From NCBI GenBank assembly GCA_003241785.1, contig QFPW01000002.1:434001-498000 (forward strand): a DNA stretch of 64,000 nt. Reading direction: 5' to 3'. The DNA comes from Rhodovulum sulfidophilum (lineage in GTDB: Bacteria; Pseudomonadota; Alphaproteobacteria; Rhodobacterales; Rhodobacteraceae). Below the pieces are notes generated by a model. It was not told the DNA's origin. It did not search any database and worked only from the letters and a program-made list of their open reading frames with translations. The first letter of the stretch is position 1, and every line of letters starts with the position of its first letter. Positions 1 to 8,907 of this stretch are shown here, piece after piece. Both the position numbers and the translations under genes were made by a program.

Positions 1-890
1 CCGGTGTCGCGGAGGCGGATCTGCTGCGCTGGGCCGCGAGCCTCGAGCGCGCCTCGGAACATCCGCTCGGCGCGGCGATCATCGCCGGCGCCGAGGCGCG
101 CGGCGTGGCGCTCGTCCCGGTCGCCGACTTCGCCTCGGTGACCGGACAGGGCGCGACCGGCCGCGTCGGCGAGGTCGCGGTCGGGGTCGGCAACGCGGCG
201 CTGATGCGCGCGGCGGGGATCGCGGTCGCGGCCGAAGGGGTCGAGGCGCGCCAGGCCCGGGGCGAGACGGTGGTCTTCGTCGCCGCCGACGGCCGCTTCG
301 TCGGCGCGCTCGCCGTCGCCGACCCGGTGAAGGCGGACGCCGCCAACGCGGTCGCCGACCTCAAGGCGCTCGGGTTCCGCGTAGTGATGGCGACCGGCGA
401 CAACCCCGCCACCGCCGCCGCCGTCGCCGCCCGGGTGGGCGTCGACGAGATCCGCGCCGGGCTCACGCCGAAGGACAAGGCCGACCTCGTCGCCGAGCTG
501 CGCGCCCAGGGCGCGAAGGTCGCGATGGCCGGGGACGGGGTGAACGACGCGCCGGCGCTCGCCGCGGCCGATGTCGGGATCGCGATGGGGACCGGCGCCG
601 ACGTCGCGATCGAAAGCGCCGGGATCACGCTGGTGAAGGGCGACATGGCCGGGATCGCCCGCGCGCGGAGCCTGGCCGAGGCGACGCTCGGCAACATCCG
701 GCAGAACCTGTTCTTCGCGCTCGTCTACAACGGAATCGGCGTGCCGATCGCCGCCGGCGTGCTCTATCCCTTCACCGGGCACCTGCTGTCGCCGATGTTC
801 GCGGCGGCGGCGATGAGCCTCAGCTCGGTCTCGGTGATCGCGAACGCGCTCCGGCTTCGGGGCGTGAGGCTCGCGGGGGAGCGGCGGTAG
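1..890 (+). CDS. copA: Cu(I)-translocating P-type ATPase, C-terminal part (5' end outside window)
   Basis: The reading frame is open from the window edge, so only the C-terminal part of this ATP-driven inner-membrane metal exporter is present. Its first residues carry the SEHPLG nucleotide-binding motif of heavy-metal P1B ATPases, followed by the phosphatase-domain motif GDGVNDAPAL. Near the end are two membrane helices: one has a Tyr-Asn pair (LVYNGIG) and the next has MSLSS. YN plus MxxSS is the transmembrane signature of Cu(I) pumps, which is why copper is preferred over zinc or cadmium. The phosphorylated DKTGT Asp, the CPC helix and any N-terminal metal-binding domain lie upstream and cannot be checked. 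The gene ends convergently with cobU, separated by paired palindromes. Confidence 0.93.
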   Translation, partial: GVAEADLLRWAASLERASEHPLGAAIIAGAEARGVALVPVADFASVTGQGATGRVGEVAVGVGNAALMRAAGIAVAAEGVEARQARGETVVFVAADGRFVGALAVADPVKADAANAVADLKALGFRVVMATGDNPATAAAVAARVGVDEIRAGLTPKDKADLVAELRAQGAKVAMAGDGVNDAPALAAADVGIAMGTGADVAIESAGITLVKGDMAGIARARSLAEATLGNIRQNLFFALVYNGIGVPIAAGVLYPFTGHLLSPMFAAAAMSLSSVSVIANALRLRGVRLAGERR

Positions 891-902
891 GCGGCGGGGG
901 AA

Positions 903-959
903 TGGCGGACAAATGTCCGCCCTACGGGACGGTCGCGGAGGGCGGACCTCGGTCCGCCA
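903..959. repeat. Paired inverted palindromes (GGCGGAC/GTCCGCC family)
   Basis: Two hairpins lie between convergent genes. The first is GGCGGAC-AAAT-GTCCGCC (904-921) and the second is GGCGGAC-CTCG-GTCCGCC (941-958). Each has a 7-bp perfect stem and a 4-nt loop. Including flanks, the second is the reverse complement of the first except in the loop, so the pair is arranged like a REP/BIME unit. Related copies occur at 48995 and 53695. They may act as bidirectional transcription terminators. Confidence 0.8.
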
Positions 960-968
960 TCCCCGGCG

Positions 969-1478
969 CTACTTCACCGTCACGGGTATCCCCGCCACGG
1001 TGAGCAGCACCCGGTCCGCGCGCGCGGCGAGGCGTTGATTCAGCACCCCCGCCGCGTCGCGGAACCGCCGGGCCAGCGCGTTGTCGGGCACGATGCCGAG
1101 CCCGACCTCGTTCGCGATCGCGACCCAGGGCCCGCGCGGCGCGGCCAGCATCTCCACGAGCCGCGTGGTCTCGGCCGCGAGATCGGCCTCGGCGAGCAGC
1201 AGGTTCGAGAGCCAGAGCGTCAGGCAGTCGATGAGCACCGGCGCGCCCTCGGGCATCGCGGCGAGCGCGCCCGCGAGATCGCGCGGCGCCTCGGTGGTGA
1301 TCCAGCGCGCGTCGCGGCGGTCGCGATGCTCGGCGATCCGCGCCGCCATCTCGGCGTCGAGCGCCTCGGCGGTCGCCACATAGCGCCAGGGCGCGGGATG
1401 GGCGGCGATCAGCGCCTCGCCGTGGCGGCTCTTGCCCGAGCGCGCGCCGCCGAGGACGAGGGTGAGGCTCGGGCTCAC
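969..1478 (-). CDS. cobU: Bifunctional adenosylcobinamide kinase / adenosylcobinamide-phosphate guanylyltransferase
   Basis: The 169-residue product phosphorylates adenosylcobinamide and then transfers GMP to it, activating the corrinoid for attachment of the lower ligand late in B12 synthesis. The N-terminus LVLGGARSGKS is the family P-loop. Length matches CobU/CobP (about 170-180 residues). The start is GTG at 1478, directly before the conserved SPSLTLVLGG beginning. Cobaltochelatase genes cobS and cobT lie about 47 kb away in the same window, so B12 genes here are dispersed. No cobalamin riboswitch is visible upstream; an 82-bp dispersed repeat lies there instead. Confidence 0.95.
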   Translation of the reverse strand: MSPSLTLVLGGARSGKSRHGEALIAAHPAPWRYVATAEALDAEMAARIAEHRDRRDARWITTEAPRDLAGALAAMPEGAPVLIDCLTLWLSNLLLAEADLAAETTRLVEMLAAPRGPWVAIANEVGLGIVPDNALARRFRDAAGVLNQRLAARADRVLLTVAGIPVTVK

Positions 1479-1500
1479 CGCGCGGCCCCCGGGCGCGCCG

Positions 1501-1582
1501 CTGTCCCGGACCCGATCCGGGACCTCGACTCCCCCGACACCGCGCCCGAGCGTCGGGGCCCCGGGTCGAGCCCGGGGCGGCG
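1501..1582. repeat. Dispersed GC-rich intergenic repeat, copy 1
   Basis: A roughly 82-bp block between cobU and ychF begins CTGTCCCGGACCCGATCCGG and ends with CCCCGGGTCGAGCCCGGGGC. Both ends are imperfect palindromes. A second copy with the same beginning, the same GACCTCGA core and the same GGCCCCGGGTCGAGCC end lies at 5961-6045. It has no coding potential and looks like a REP-type chromosomal repeat. Confidence 0.75.
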
Positions 1583-1613
1583 TCGCGCTGGCACCGGCGG
1601 GAGGGCCAAGGCG

Positions 1614-2711
1614 TCAGCCGTTGAAGAGGAAGTGCAGCACGTCGCCGTCGGCGACCTTGTAGGCCTTGCCCTCGGCGCGCATCTTGCCCGCCTCCTTGGC
1701 CCCCTGCTCGCCGCCGAGCGCGACGTAGTCGTCGTAGGCGATGGTCTCGGCGCGGATGAAGCCGCGCTCGAAATCGCCGTGGATCACGCCGGCCGCCTGC
1801 GGCGCGGTGGCGCCGTCCGGGATCGTCCAGGCGCGGGCCTCCTTCGGGCCGACGGTGAAATAGGTCCTGAGGCCGAGGAGCGCGTAGCCCGCCTTGATGA
1901 GCCGGTCGAGCCCGGCCTCGTGCAGGCCGAGCGACTCGAGGAATTCCGCGCGCTCGGCGTCGTCGAGCTGGGCGATCTCCTCCTCGATCGCGGCCGAGAT
2001 CACCACCGAGGCCGCGCCCTGCTCCGCCGCCATCTTCGCCACGGCGTCGGAATGCGCGTTGCCGGTCGCCGCGTTCCCTTCCTCGACGTTGCAGACATAG
2101 AGCACCGGCTTGCCGGTCAGAAGCTGCAGCAGGCGCCAGGTGCGCGCGTCCTCGTCGGCGATCTCGACGCTGCGCGCGGGCTTGCCCGCCTCGAGCGCCG
2201 CCTTGGCCGCCTCGAGCAGCCGCGCTTGGTCCGCCGCCTCCTTGTCGCCACCCTTGAGCTTGCGCTGCAGGCCCGCGATCCGCTTCTCGACGCTCTCGAG
2301 GTCGGCGAGCATCAGCTCGGTCTCGACCGTCTCCGCGTCGGCGACCGGATCGACCCGGCCCTCGACATGCGTCACGTCGCCATCCTCGAAACAGCGCAGC
2401 ACATGGGCGATCGCGTCGCATTCGCGGATATTGGCGAGGAACTGGTTGCCGAGCCCCTCGCCCTTCGAGGCGCCGCGCACCAGCCCCGCGATGTCGACGA
2501 AGGTCATCCGCGTCGGGATGATCTGCTTCGATTTCGCGATCCCGGCGAGCTTGTCGAGCCGGTCGTCGGGCACGCTGACCTCGCCCACGTTGGGCTCGAT
2601 CGTGCAGAACGGAAAGTTCGCCGCCTGCGCCGCGGCGGTCCGCGTCAGCGCGTTGAAGAGCGTGGACTTGCCGACGTTCGGCAGTCCGACGATCCCTGTC
2701 TTGAAACCCAT
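1614..2711 (-). CDS. ychF: Redox-regulated ATPase YchF (OLA1 family)
   Basis: This 365-residue protein is a universally conserved Obg-related P-loop NTPase that prefers ATP and binds ribosomes. The N-terminus MGFKTGIVGLPNVGKST contains the G1 motif. The nucleotide-specificity loop reads CNVEE, the NxxE form that distinguishes YchF from true GTPases, and a TGS-type domain ends the protein. The frame extends further upstream, but family alignment fixes the ATG at 2711. The spacing to the divergent trpA (start 2848) leaves about 135 bp for both promoters. Length equals the family norm. Confidence 0.97.
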   Translation of the reverse strand: MGFKTGIVGLPNVGKSTLFNALTRTAAAQAANFPFCTIEPNVGEVSVPDDRLDKLAGIAKSKQIIPTRMTFVDIAGLVRGASKGEGLGNQFLANIRECDAIAHVLRCFEDGDVTHVEGRVDPVADAETVETELMLADLESVEKRIAGLQRKLKGGDKEAADQARLLEAAKAALEAGKPARSVEIADEDARTWRLLQLLTGKPVLYVCNVEEGNAATGNAHSDAVAKMAAEQGAASVVISAAIEEEIAQLDDAERAEFLESLGLHEAGLDRLIKAGYALLGLRTYFTVGPKEARAWTIPDGATAPQAAGVIHGDFERGFIRAETIAYDDYVALGGEQGAKEAGKMRAEGKAYKVADGDVLHFLFNG

Positions 2712-2847
2712 GGCGCGGCCTCCCTCGATCCCGGGCGCATCTATGGCGCGCGGGACCCGTGCGTCAAGGCGCGGGCCATTGCCTTTCGCGCGCCCACGCG
2801 GCATGCACGGGGCGGATTGGCACGGGCGACGGACCGGGGAGAGACGG

Positions 2848-3636
2848 ATGACACGGATCGAGGCGCGTTTCGCGAAACTCAAGGCCGAGGGGCGCAAGGC
2901 CTTCGTCACCTTCGTGATGGCGGGCGATCCGGACGCGGCGACCTTCGAGGCGATCCTCGCCGGCCTGCCGGCGGCGGGCGCCGACGTGATCGAGATCGGC
3001 ATGCCCTTCACCGACCCGATGGCCGACGGCCCGGCGATCCAGCTCGCCGGCCAGCGCGCGCTGGCGGGCGGGCAGACCATGACCCGGACCCTCGCGATGG
3101 TGAAGGCGTTCCGCGAAGGCGACGCCGAGACGCCGATCGTGCTGATGGGCTACTACAACCCGATCTACGCGCGGGGCGTCGACCGCTTCCTCGCCGAGGC
3201 GGTCGAGGCCGGGGTCGACGGGCTCATCGTCGTGGACCTGCCGCCCGAGGAGGACGACGAGCTCTGCCTGCCCGCGCAGGCGGCGGGGCTCAACTTCATC
3301 CGCCTCGCGACGCCCACGACCGACGACAAGCGCCTGCCGAAGGTGCTGAGCAACACCTCGGGCTTCGTCTACTACGTCTCGATCACCGGCATCACCGGCT
3401 CGGCCTCGGCGAACGCCGCCGCCGTCGGGCCCGAGGTCGCGCGGATCAAGGCGGGGACCGAGCTGCCGGTCTGCGTCGGCTTCGGCATCAAGTCGGCCGA
3501 GACCGCGCGCGAGATCGCGGGCGTCGCGGACGGCGCGGTGGTGGGCTCGGCCATCGTGGACCGGATCGGCCGGGGCGAGAGCCCGGAGACCGTGCTCGCC
3601 TTCGTGCGCGAGGTGGCGGCGGGCGCGCACGGCTGA
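2848..3636 (+). CDS. trpA: Tryptophan synthase alpha subunit
   Basis: This 262-residue TIM-barrel enzyme splits indole-3-glycerol phosphate into indole and glyceraldehyde 3-phosphate, passing indole to TrpB. The catalytic Glu lies in DVIEIGMPF and the catalytic Asp in DPMADGPAIQ. The phosphate-binding end reads GFGIKSAE...VVGSAIV. The start at 2848 follows GGGGAGAGACGG, a good ribosome binding site, although the frame is open upstream. Its partner trpB lies on the opposite strand about 4 kb downstream, so the trpFBA order has been broken up. Confidence 0.97.
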   Translation: MTRIEARFAKLKAEGRKAFVTFVMAGDPDAATFEAILAGLPAAGADVIEIGMPFTDPMADGPAIQLAGQRALAGGQTMTRTLAMVKAFREGDAETPIVLMGYYNPIYARGVDRFLAEAVEAGVDGLIVVDLPPEEDDELCLPAQAAGLNFIRLATPTTDDKRLPKVLSNTSGFVYYVSITGITGSASANAAAVGPEVARIKAGTELPVCVGFGIKSAETAREIAGVADGAVVGSAIVDRIGRGESPETVLAFVREVAAGAHG

Positions 3637-3657
3637 GCCGCCGCGCCGGAGCCGCCC

Positions 3658-3679
3658 GGCCGGGACAGATATCCCGGCC
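3658..3679 (+). terminator. Hairpin after trpA
   Basis: GGCCGGGA (3658-3665) pairs perfectly with TCCCGGCC (3672-3679) across a 6-nt loop, 22 nt after the trpA stop. A short TTTT run follows only about 13 nt later, so this is a plausible but not classic intrinsic terminator. Confidence 0.5.
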
Positions 3680-3793
3680 AAGAGGCGAAGTTTTCCTCCG
3701 GGGCAGCGCGTTGAAGCGCGGTGGATGTCGTGCTCTCCTCCCCGGCGCCGCGGTGGGATACCGCGCGCCAAATAAAGATCCGGGAGGATGGAC

Positions 3794-4261
3794 ATGCGAC
3801 GATACCTGTCCGGCGTGATCGCCGGCCTTCTCTGCCTGACCGCCCATTCGGCCGCGCGGGCCGACGAGACATCGGGAAAGATCGTGCTCGGCCCGCCCAC
3901 CGACGTGGTGATCGAGGTCGGAACCGGCCCCGAGGGCGAGCCGACGCTGGCGGACACCGAGATCCCGCTGGCGCTCGGCGGCTATTACCGCGTCAACCTC
4001 GTCTGTCCGGAGGCCGCGGCCGAGGCGGGCGGGCTGCACGTCGAGGCCGACGAATTGCTCGCCAATTCACACCTTCGCGTGCTGAGCGTCGGGGGGATGG
4101 AGTTCTACGTTCAGGGCCTGACCTTCCGCGCGATCGAATGCGACGAGGCGGGAACGGCGCGTTTCAGCTTCCACCCGATGCGCCCGGGCGTCTACGATCT
4201 CCGCGTGCGCGACCAGAGCGAGCCGCCGCGCGAGGTCGTGGCCAGCGTGATCGTCGAATAA
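3794..4261 (+). CDS. Secreted protein of unknown function
   Basis: The 155-residue product starts with MRRYLSGVIAGLLCL and a following AHSAARA cleavage region, a typical Sec signal peptide that predicts a periplasmic location. The remainder is acidic and predicted to be beta-rich, ending in PMRPGVYDLRVRDQSEPPRE, which resembles an immunoglobulin-like or cupredoxin-like fold without the metal ligands of a true cupredoxin. I do not recognise the family. The start at 3794 is preferred over ATG 3788 because GGGAGG ends at 3787 and needs the extra six bases of spacing. It is flanked by the trpA hairpin and rplY. Confidence 0.75.
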   Translation: MRRYLSGVIAGLLCLTAHSAARADETSGKIVLGPPTDVVIEVGTGPEGEPTLADTEIPLALGGYYRVNLVCPEAAAEAGGLHVEADELLANSHLRVLSVGGMEFYVQGLTFRAIECDEAGTARFSFHPMRPGVYDLRVRDQSEPPREVVASVIVE

Positions 4262-4435
4262 TCCCGCGCCACGCCGCGGGCGGGCCGGCGGGCGGGCGCC
4301 GACCGCCGGCGAGCCGTTATTTCCGGGGCGCGACAGGCTTTGCCCTTCCCTTCCCGGCCCAAATCGTCTATGGGCGCGGCTCGCGGCCTTACACCCTTGG
4401 AGGAAGGCCGCCTATGCCATTCGAGGAGCACAGAC

Positions 4436-5047
4436 ATGGCTGAGAATCCGGTTCTCGAAGCCGTGGCGCGCGCAGGGGTCGGCAAGGGGGCCGCCCGCAC
4501 TGCCCGCCGCGAGGGACTTGTCCCCGGGATCATCTACGGTGGCGGCAAGGATCCGCAGCCGATCAACGTGAAGTTCAACGAACTTCTCAAGGCGCTGAAG
4601 GCGGGCAAGTTCAAGTCCACCCTGCTCAACGTCAAGGTCGACGGCGAGGACAACACCGTGATCTGCCGCGCGGTCGAGCGCGACGTGGTGAAGGACCTGC
4701 CGACGCATGTCGATTTCCTGCGTCTCTCCGAGCGCAGCCGGATCAACCTCTACGTCCCGGTCGAGTTCATCAACGCCGAGAAGTCCCCGGGCATCAAGCG
4801 CGGCGGCGTGCTGACCGTCGTGCGCCAGGAAGTCGAGCTCGTCGTGACCGCCGGCAACATCCCGGAGAAGCTCACGGTCGACCTGACCGGCCTCGCGATC
4901 AACGCGCATATCCACATCTCGGACGTGACGCTGCCCGCCGGCGTCAAGCCGACGATCACTGACCGCGATTTCGTCATCGCCAACATCCAGGCGCCCTCGG
5001 GTCTGCGCTCCGCGGACAACGAGGAAGCGGACGAAGCCGAGGCCTGA
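4436..5047 (+). CDS. rplY: 50S ribosomal protein L25 / general stress protein Ctc
   Basis: This 203-residue protein binds 5S rRNA in the large ribosomal subunit. The N-terminal L25 domain includes ARREGLVPGIIYGG, and a C-terminal TL5/Ctc beta domain follows (IPEKLTVDLTGL, ANIQAPSG), ending in an acidic tail EEADEAEA. The two-domain length is usual for alphaproteobacteria, unlike the short E. coli L25. The start is ATG at 4436; upstream in-frame ATGs give a non-homologous extension. The downstream partner pth is also a translation gene, and this rplY-pth pairing is common in bacteria. Confidence 0.96.
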   Translation: MAENPVLEAVARAGVGKGAARTARREGLVPGIIYGGGKDPQPINVKFNELLKALKAGKFKSTLLNVKVDGEDNTVICRAVERDVVKDLPTHVDFLRLSERSRINLYVPVEFINAEKSPGIKRGGVLTVVRQEVELVVTAGNIPEKLTVDLTGLAINAHIHISDVTLPAGVKPTITDRDFVIANIQAPSGLRSADNEEADEAEA

Positions 5048-5112
5048 TCGGCCAAGGCGCGCGCCCCGGGGGACGGCATGGCGGTTTCCCGGGCTGATCG
5101 AGAAAAGCAGAG

Positions 5113-5139
5113 ACGCGCCGCGGAGATTTCGCGGCGCGT
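5113..5139 (+). terminator. Hairpin between rplY and pth
   Basis: ACGCGCCGCG (5113-5122) pairs perfectly with CGCGGCGCGT (5130-5139) around the loop GAGATTT. An AAAAG stretch lies upstream and a weak T-containing tail follows. It may terminate or attenuate transcription from rplY into pth. Confidence 0.55.
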
Positions 5140-5185
5140 TCGCGTTTGGGCCGGGGGCACGGCCGGAACGGAAGGCGGAGGAACG

Positions 5186-5890
5186 ATGAAGCTGATCGTG
5201 GGGCTCGGCAATCCGGGCGGGCAATATGCGCGCAACCGGCACAACATCGGCTTTCTCGCCGTCGAGGCGATCGCCGAGGCGCGGGGCTTCGGCCCGTGGC
5301 GGTCGAAGTTCCAGGGCCTGATCTCCGAGGGCCGGCTCGGGTCCGAGAAGGCGCTGCTCCTGAAGCCCGAGACCTTCATGAACCTCTCGGGCGACAGCGT
5401 GCGCGCGGCGATGGCCTTCTACAAGCTCGCCCCCGCCGACGTGCTGGTGCTGCACGACGAGCTCGACCTCGCGCCCGGCAAGCTGCGGTTCAAGACCGGC
5501 GGCGGCCACGCGGGGCACAACGGGCTGCGCTCGATCGACGCGCATATCGGCGCGGCCTTCCAGCGGGTCCGGATGGGGATCGGCCATCCCGGCGACAAGC
5601 GGCTGGTCAGCAACTACGTGCTCGGGGATTTCGCCAAGGCGGACGAGGCCTGGCTCGACCCGCTGCTCGCCGCCGTCGCGGCCGAGGCGCCGCTGCTCGC
5701 GACCGACGGCGCGCGGTTCCTGACGGCCGTCGCCCAGCGGCTCGCGCCACCGAAGCCGAAGCCCGAAGCGGCCGGGAAGCCCGAGGCGGCGCCTCCCGCG
5801 CCGAAGACGCCCACGCCGGACGGTGGGACGGCGGGCGAGAGCGACGGCCCCATGGACGCGCTCAGGCGGCTCGCGGACCGATTCCGCTGA
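5186..5890 (+). CDS. pth: Peptidyl-tRNA hydrolase
   Basis: The enzyme cleaves peptidyl-tRNA released from stalled ribosomes, recycling tRNA. The conserved GLGNPGGQYARNRHNIGF supplies the active-site Asn and catalytic His, LHDELDL the supporting Asp, and GGGHAGHNGLRS the substrate loop. The catalytic domain fills about the first 190 residues. A Pro/Ala/Lys-rich tail of about 45 residues follows, so the 234-residue product is longer than the usual 190-200; such tails are common in Rhodobacterales. The ATG at 5186 follows GGCGGAGGAACG, a strong binding site. Confidence 0.97.
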   Translation: MKLIVGLGNPGGQYARNRHNIGFLAVEAIAEARGFGPWRSKFQGLISEGRLGSEKALLLKPETFMNLSGDSVRAAMAFYKLAPADVLVLHDELDLAPGKLRFKTGGGHAGHNGLRSIDAHIGAAFQRVRMGIGHPGDKRLVSNYVLGDFAKADEAWLDPLLAAVAAEAPLLATDGARFLTAVAQRLAPPKPKPEAAGKPEAAPPAPKTPTPDGGTAGESDGPMDALRRLADRFR

Positions 5891-5960
5891 GGCCCGGCGG
5901 GCGCGGCGCATCCGACGCGCGATCCGGCTTCCGGGCGCCGCCGCCAGCCCTCGCGCTCCG

Positions 5961-6045
5961 CTGTCCCGGGCCTGACCCGGGACCTCGAGTCCCGCGCGCC
6001 GCCGACGCGACAGAGCGTGGAGGCCCCGGGTCGAGCCTTGGGCAC
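5961..6045. repeat. Dispersed GC-rich intergenic repeat, copy 2
   Basis: Second copy of the repeat at 1501-1582, here between the convergent ends of pth and the DUF2158 gene. It begins CTGTCCCGGGCCTGACCCGG, shares the GACCTCGA core and ends GGCCCCGGGTCGAGCC. The middle is slightly longer and diverged. Confidence 0.75.
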
Positions 6046-6075
6046 GCCGCTCCTCCCCACAAGCCCCCACGCATG

Positions 6076-6099
6076 AAAAAGGGCGCCGCTCGGGCGCCC
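6076..6099 (-). terminator. Intrinsic terminator of the DUF2158 gene
   Basis: Read on the minus strand, GGGCGCC pairs with GGCGCCC around a 5-nt loop and is followed by TTTTT (6080-6076). This is a classic rho-independent terminator 14 bp after the minus-strand stop codon. Confidence 0.85.
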
Positions 6100-6112
6100 T
6101 CGGGGTCGGGGA

Positions 6113-6472
6113 TCAGCCGTCCTTGCGGAAGTACTTCTTCTCGCGCGGCTTGCCGTCCCAGCCGGGCTTGCCGCGCGGCTTGTCGTCGCGCGGGCGGTCG
6201 TCGCGGTCGCGCGCGCCATAGGGCTTGCCGCCGCCTTCACGGTCACCGCGGAACGGCTTGCCGCCGCCGGGGCCACCGGCCGGGCGCGCCGGGCGCTCGT
6301 CCTCGCGGAACTCCCACTTCTTCACCAGGCGCGCGTCGAAGGTGTCGCGGCCGATCTTGCCTTCGTGGCACCAGACGCAGCTGACCTGCGCGCCGTCGAC
6401 CGATTCGACCGCCATGCGCATCGAACCCGCCGTGAGGACCACGAGGTCCCCGATCGCGAATGTGTTTTCCAT
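6113..6472 (-). CDS. DUF2158 (YodC-like) protein with Gly/Arg/Lys-rich tail
   Basis: Residues 1-52 match the small DUF2158/YodC fold: GDLVVLTAGSMRMAVESV followed by CVWCHEGKI, with two Cys and a His that could bind metal. The remaining 65 or so residues are a low-complexity basic tail with loosely repeated units (GGGKPFRGD, GGGKPYGARD, PRGKPGW). Typical YodC proteins are about 60-80 residues, so the tail is an extension. RG-rich tails of this kind often bind nucleic acid, but that is inference. The gene has its own terminator and is the last of the minus-strand run that includes trpB. Confidence 0.8.
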   Translation of the reverse strand: MENTFAIGDLVVLTAGSMRMAVESVDGAQVSCVWCHEGKIGRDTFDARLVKKWEFREDERPARPAGGPGGGKPFRGDREGGGKPYGARDRDDRPRDDKPRGKPGWDGKPREKKYFRKDG

Positions 6473-6592
6473 AACGTAACGTGCTCTCTCTTCGGGCGCA
6501 TATCCGGGCCCGCTGCGGAGGCGTCGGTATACAGCGGCGGGCCGGGGATTGAAACGGATTTCGCCGCGCGCCCGGCCGATCAGATCCGTCGA

Positions 6593-7816
<1,224 letters not shown>

Positions 7817-7851
7817 GGGGATCGGGCTCCGCTCGAGAGGTGCGGGTCTTC

Positions 7852-8535
7852 CTAAACGGCGACACCCGGCCCGTCCAGAGCCGATCCGCGCGGCCCGTCC
7901 GTGCCCAGCGCCGCCGCGCAGAAGGCGGTGACGAGCCGGGGATCCTTGTAGCCCGGGGCGATCTCGACCCCCGAGGAGACGTCGACCTGGCGGGCGCCGG
8001 AAATCGTGATCGCCTCGGCCACGTTCTCGGCGGTGAGCCCGCCCGCGAGCATCCAGGGCTTCGACCAGCGGCGCCCCGACAGCAGGCGCCAGTCGAAGCT
8101 CACGCCATTGCCGCCCGGCAAGTTCGCGCCGCGCGGCGGGCGGGCGTCGAGCAGGAGCTGGTCGGCGACCTCGGCGTATTCGGGGATGACCGCGAGGTCA
8201 TCCTCCTCGGCGACGCCGAGCGCCTTCATCACCGGCAGGCCATAGCGGTTCCGGATCTCGGAGACACGGGCCGGCGCCTCGGAGCCGTGGAGCTGCAGCA
8301 TGTCGAGCTGGACCGCCTCGACGATGGCGTCGAGCTGGTCGTCGGTGGCGTTGACGGTCAGCGCCACGCGCGTGAAGCCCTCCGGCATCGCCTGGGCGAT
8401 CCAGCGCGCGTCCCCGAGCGTCAGGTGCCGGGGCGAGCGCGGGAAGAACACGAGCCCGCCGTAGGAAGCTCCGGCCGCGACCGCCGCGCGCACCTCGGCG
8501 CGGGATCTCAGCCCACAGATCTTTACGCGCACCAA
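7852..8535 (-). CDS. trpF: Phosphoribosylanthranilate isomerase
   Basis: The TIM-barrel enzyme performs the Amadori rearrangement of phosphoribosylanthranilate in tryptophan synthesis. VKICGLR near the N-terminus carries the catalytic Cys and FDWRLL...LAGGLTAENV the phosphate-binding strands; DVSSGVE is the typical end motif. Start choice is uncertain: TTG 8535 or GTG 8532, which differ by one residue. It lies 6 bp after lapA and upstream of trpB, giving lapA-trpF-trpB as a likely transcript. Length 227 residues is slightly above the family norm because of a short C-terminal extension. Confidence 0.96.
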   Translation of the reverse strand: MVRVKICGLRSRAEVRAAVAAGASYGGLVFFPRSPRHLTLGDARWIAQAMPEGFTRVALTVNATDDQLDAIVEAVQLDMLQLHGSEAPARVSEIRNRYGLPVMKALGVAEEDDLAVIPEYAEVADQLLLDARPPRGANLPGGNGVSFDWRLLSGRRWSKPWMLAGGLTAENVAEAITISGARQVDVSSGVEIAPGYKDPRLVTAFCAAALGTDGPRGSALDGPGVAV

Positions 8536-8541
8536 ACTCTC

Positions 8542-8880
8542 TCAGTTACCGATCAGAGCCAGGACCTCGTCCTCGGGCTTGTTCGTCGTCTTGCGCAGGT
8601 GATCCATCTCGCGGCTGAGCCGGGCGGCCTCGCGCGCCTTGTCGGTGGCGCGGCGGCGATGCTTGTGCTCGCGCAGCCATTCGAGAAGATAGCCTACGAT
8701 CATGCCGATCAGGATCGAGACGAGGCTGACGAGAAACAGCGGCACCTGGACCGAGACCGGCATCAGCGTCGCCATCCCCTCGGGCAGCAGGTTCAGCGTG
8801 ACCAGTCCCCGGTTCGCGAGCGACAGGACGACGATGGCCACGAGGATGACCGCGAGAAGAAGGATTTTCACCGTGCGCAT
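8542..8880 (-). CDS. LapA-domain (DUF1049) inner-membrane protein
   Basis: The 112-residue protein has two hydrophobic helices (about residues 5-25 and 45-68) joined by a short loop, then a basic cytoplasmic tail with coiled-coil character (REHKHRRRATDKAREAARL). This is the LapA/YciS layout, which in E. coli pairs with LapB to control LpxC turnover and LPS assembly. Here no lapB is adjacent, and the neighbours are ihfB and trpF, the usual placement in Rhodobacterales. The product is membrane-bound; a role in LPS control is inference from the family. Confidence 0.85.
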   Translation of the reverse strand: MRTVKILLLAVILVAIVVLSLANRGLVTLNLLPEGMATLMPVSVQVPLFLVSLVSILIGMIVGYLLEWLREHKHRRRATDKAREAARLSREMDHLRKTTNKPEDEVLALIGN

Positions 8881-8907
8881 GGGGGCTCCCGTATCCGGAG
8901 GTGTGAT

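Noticed and set aside
969..1600. A cobalamin riboswitch near cobU
   Set aside because: The region upstream of cobU is a dispersed repeat and lacks a recognisable B12 box.
1035..3818. A 927-codon plus-strand frame spanning cobU, ychF and trpA
   Set aside because: It crosses three recognised genes and has no family motif; a typical artefact of high GC.
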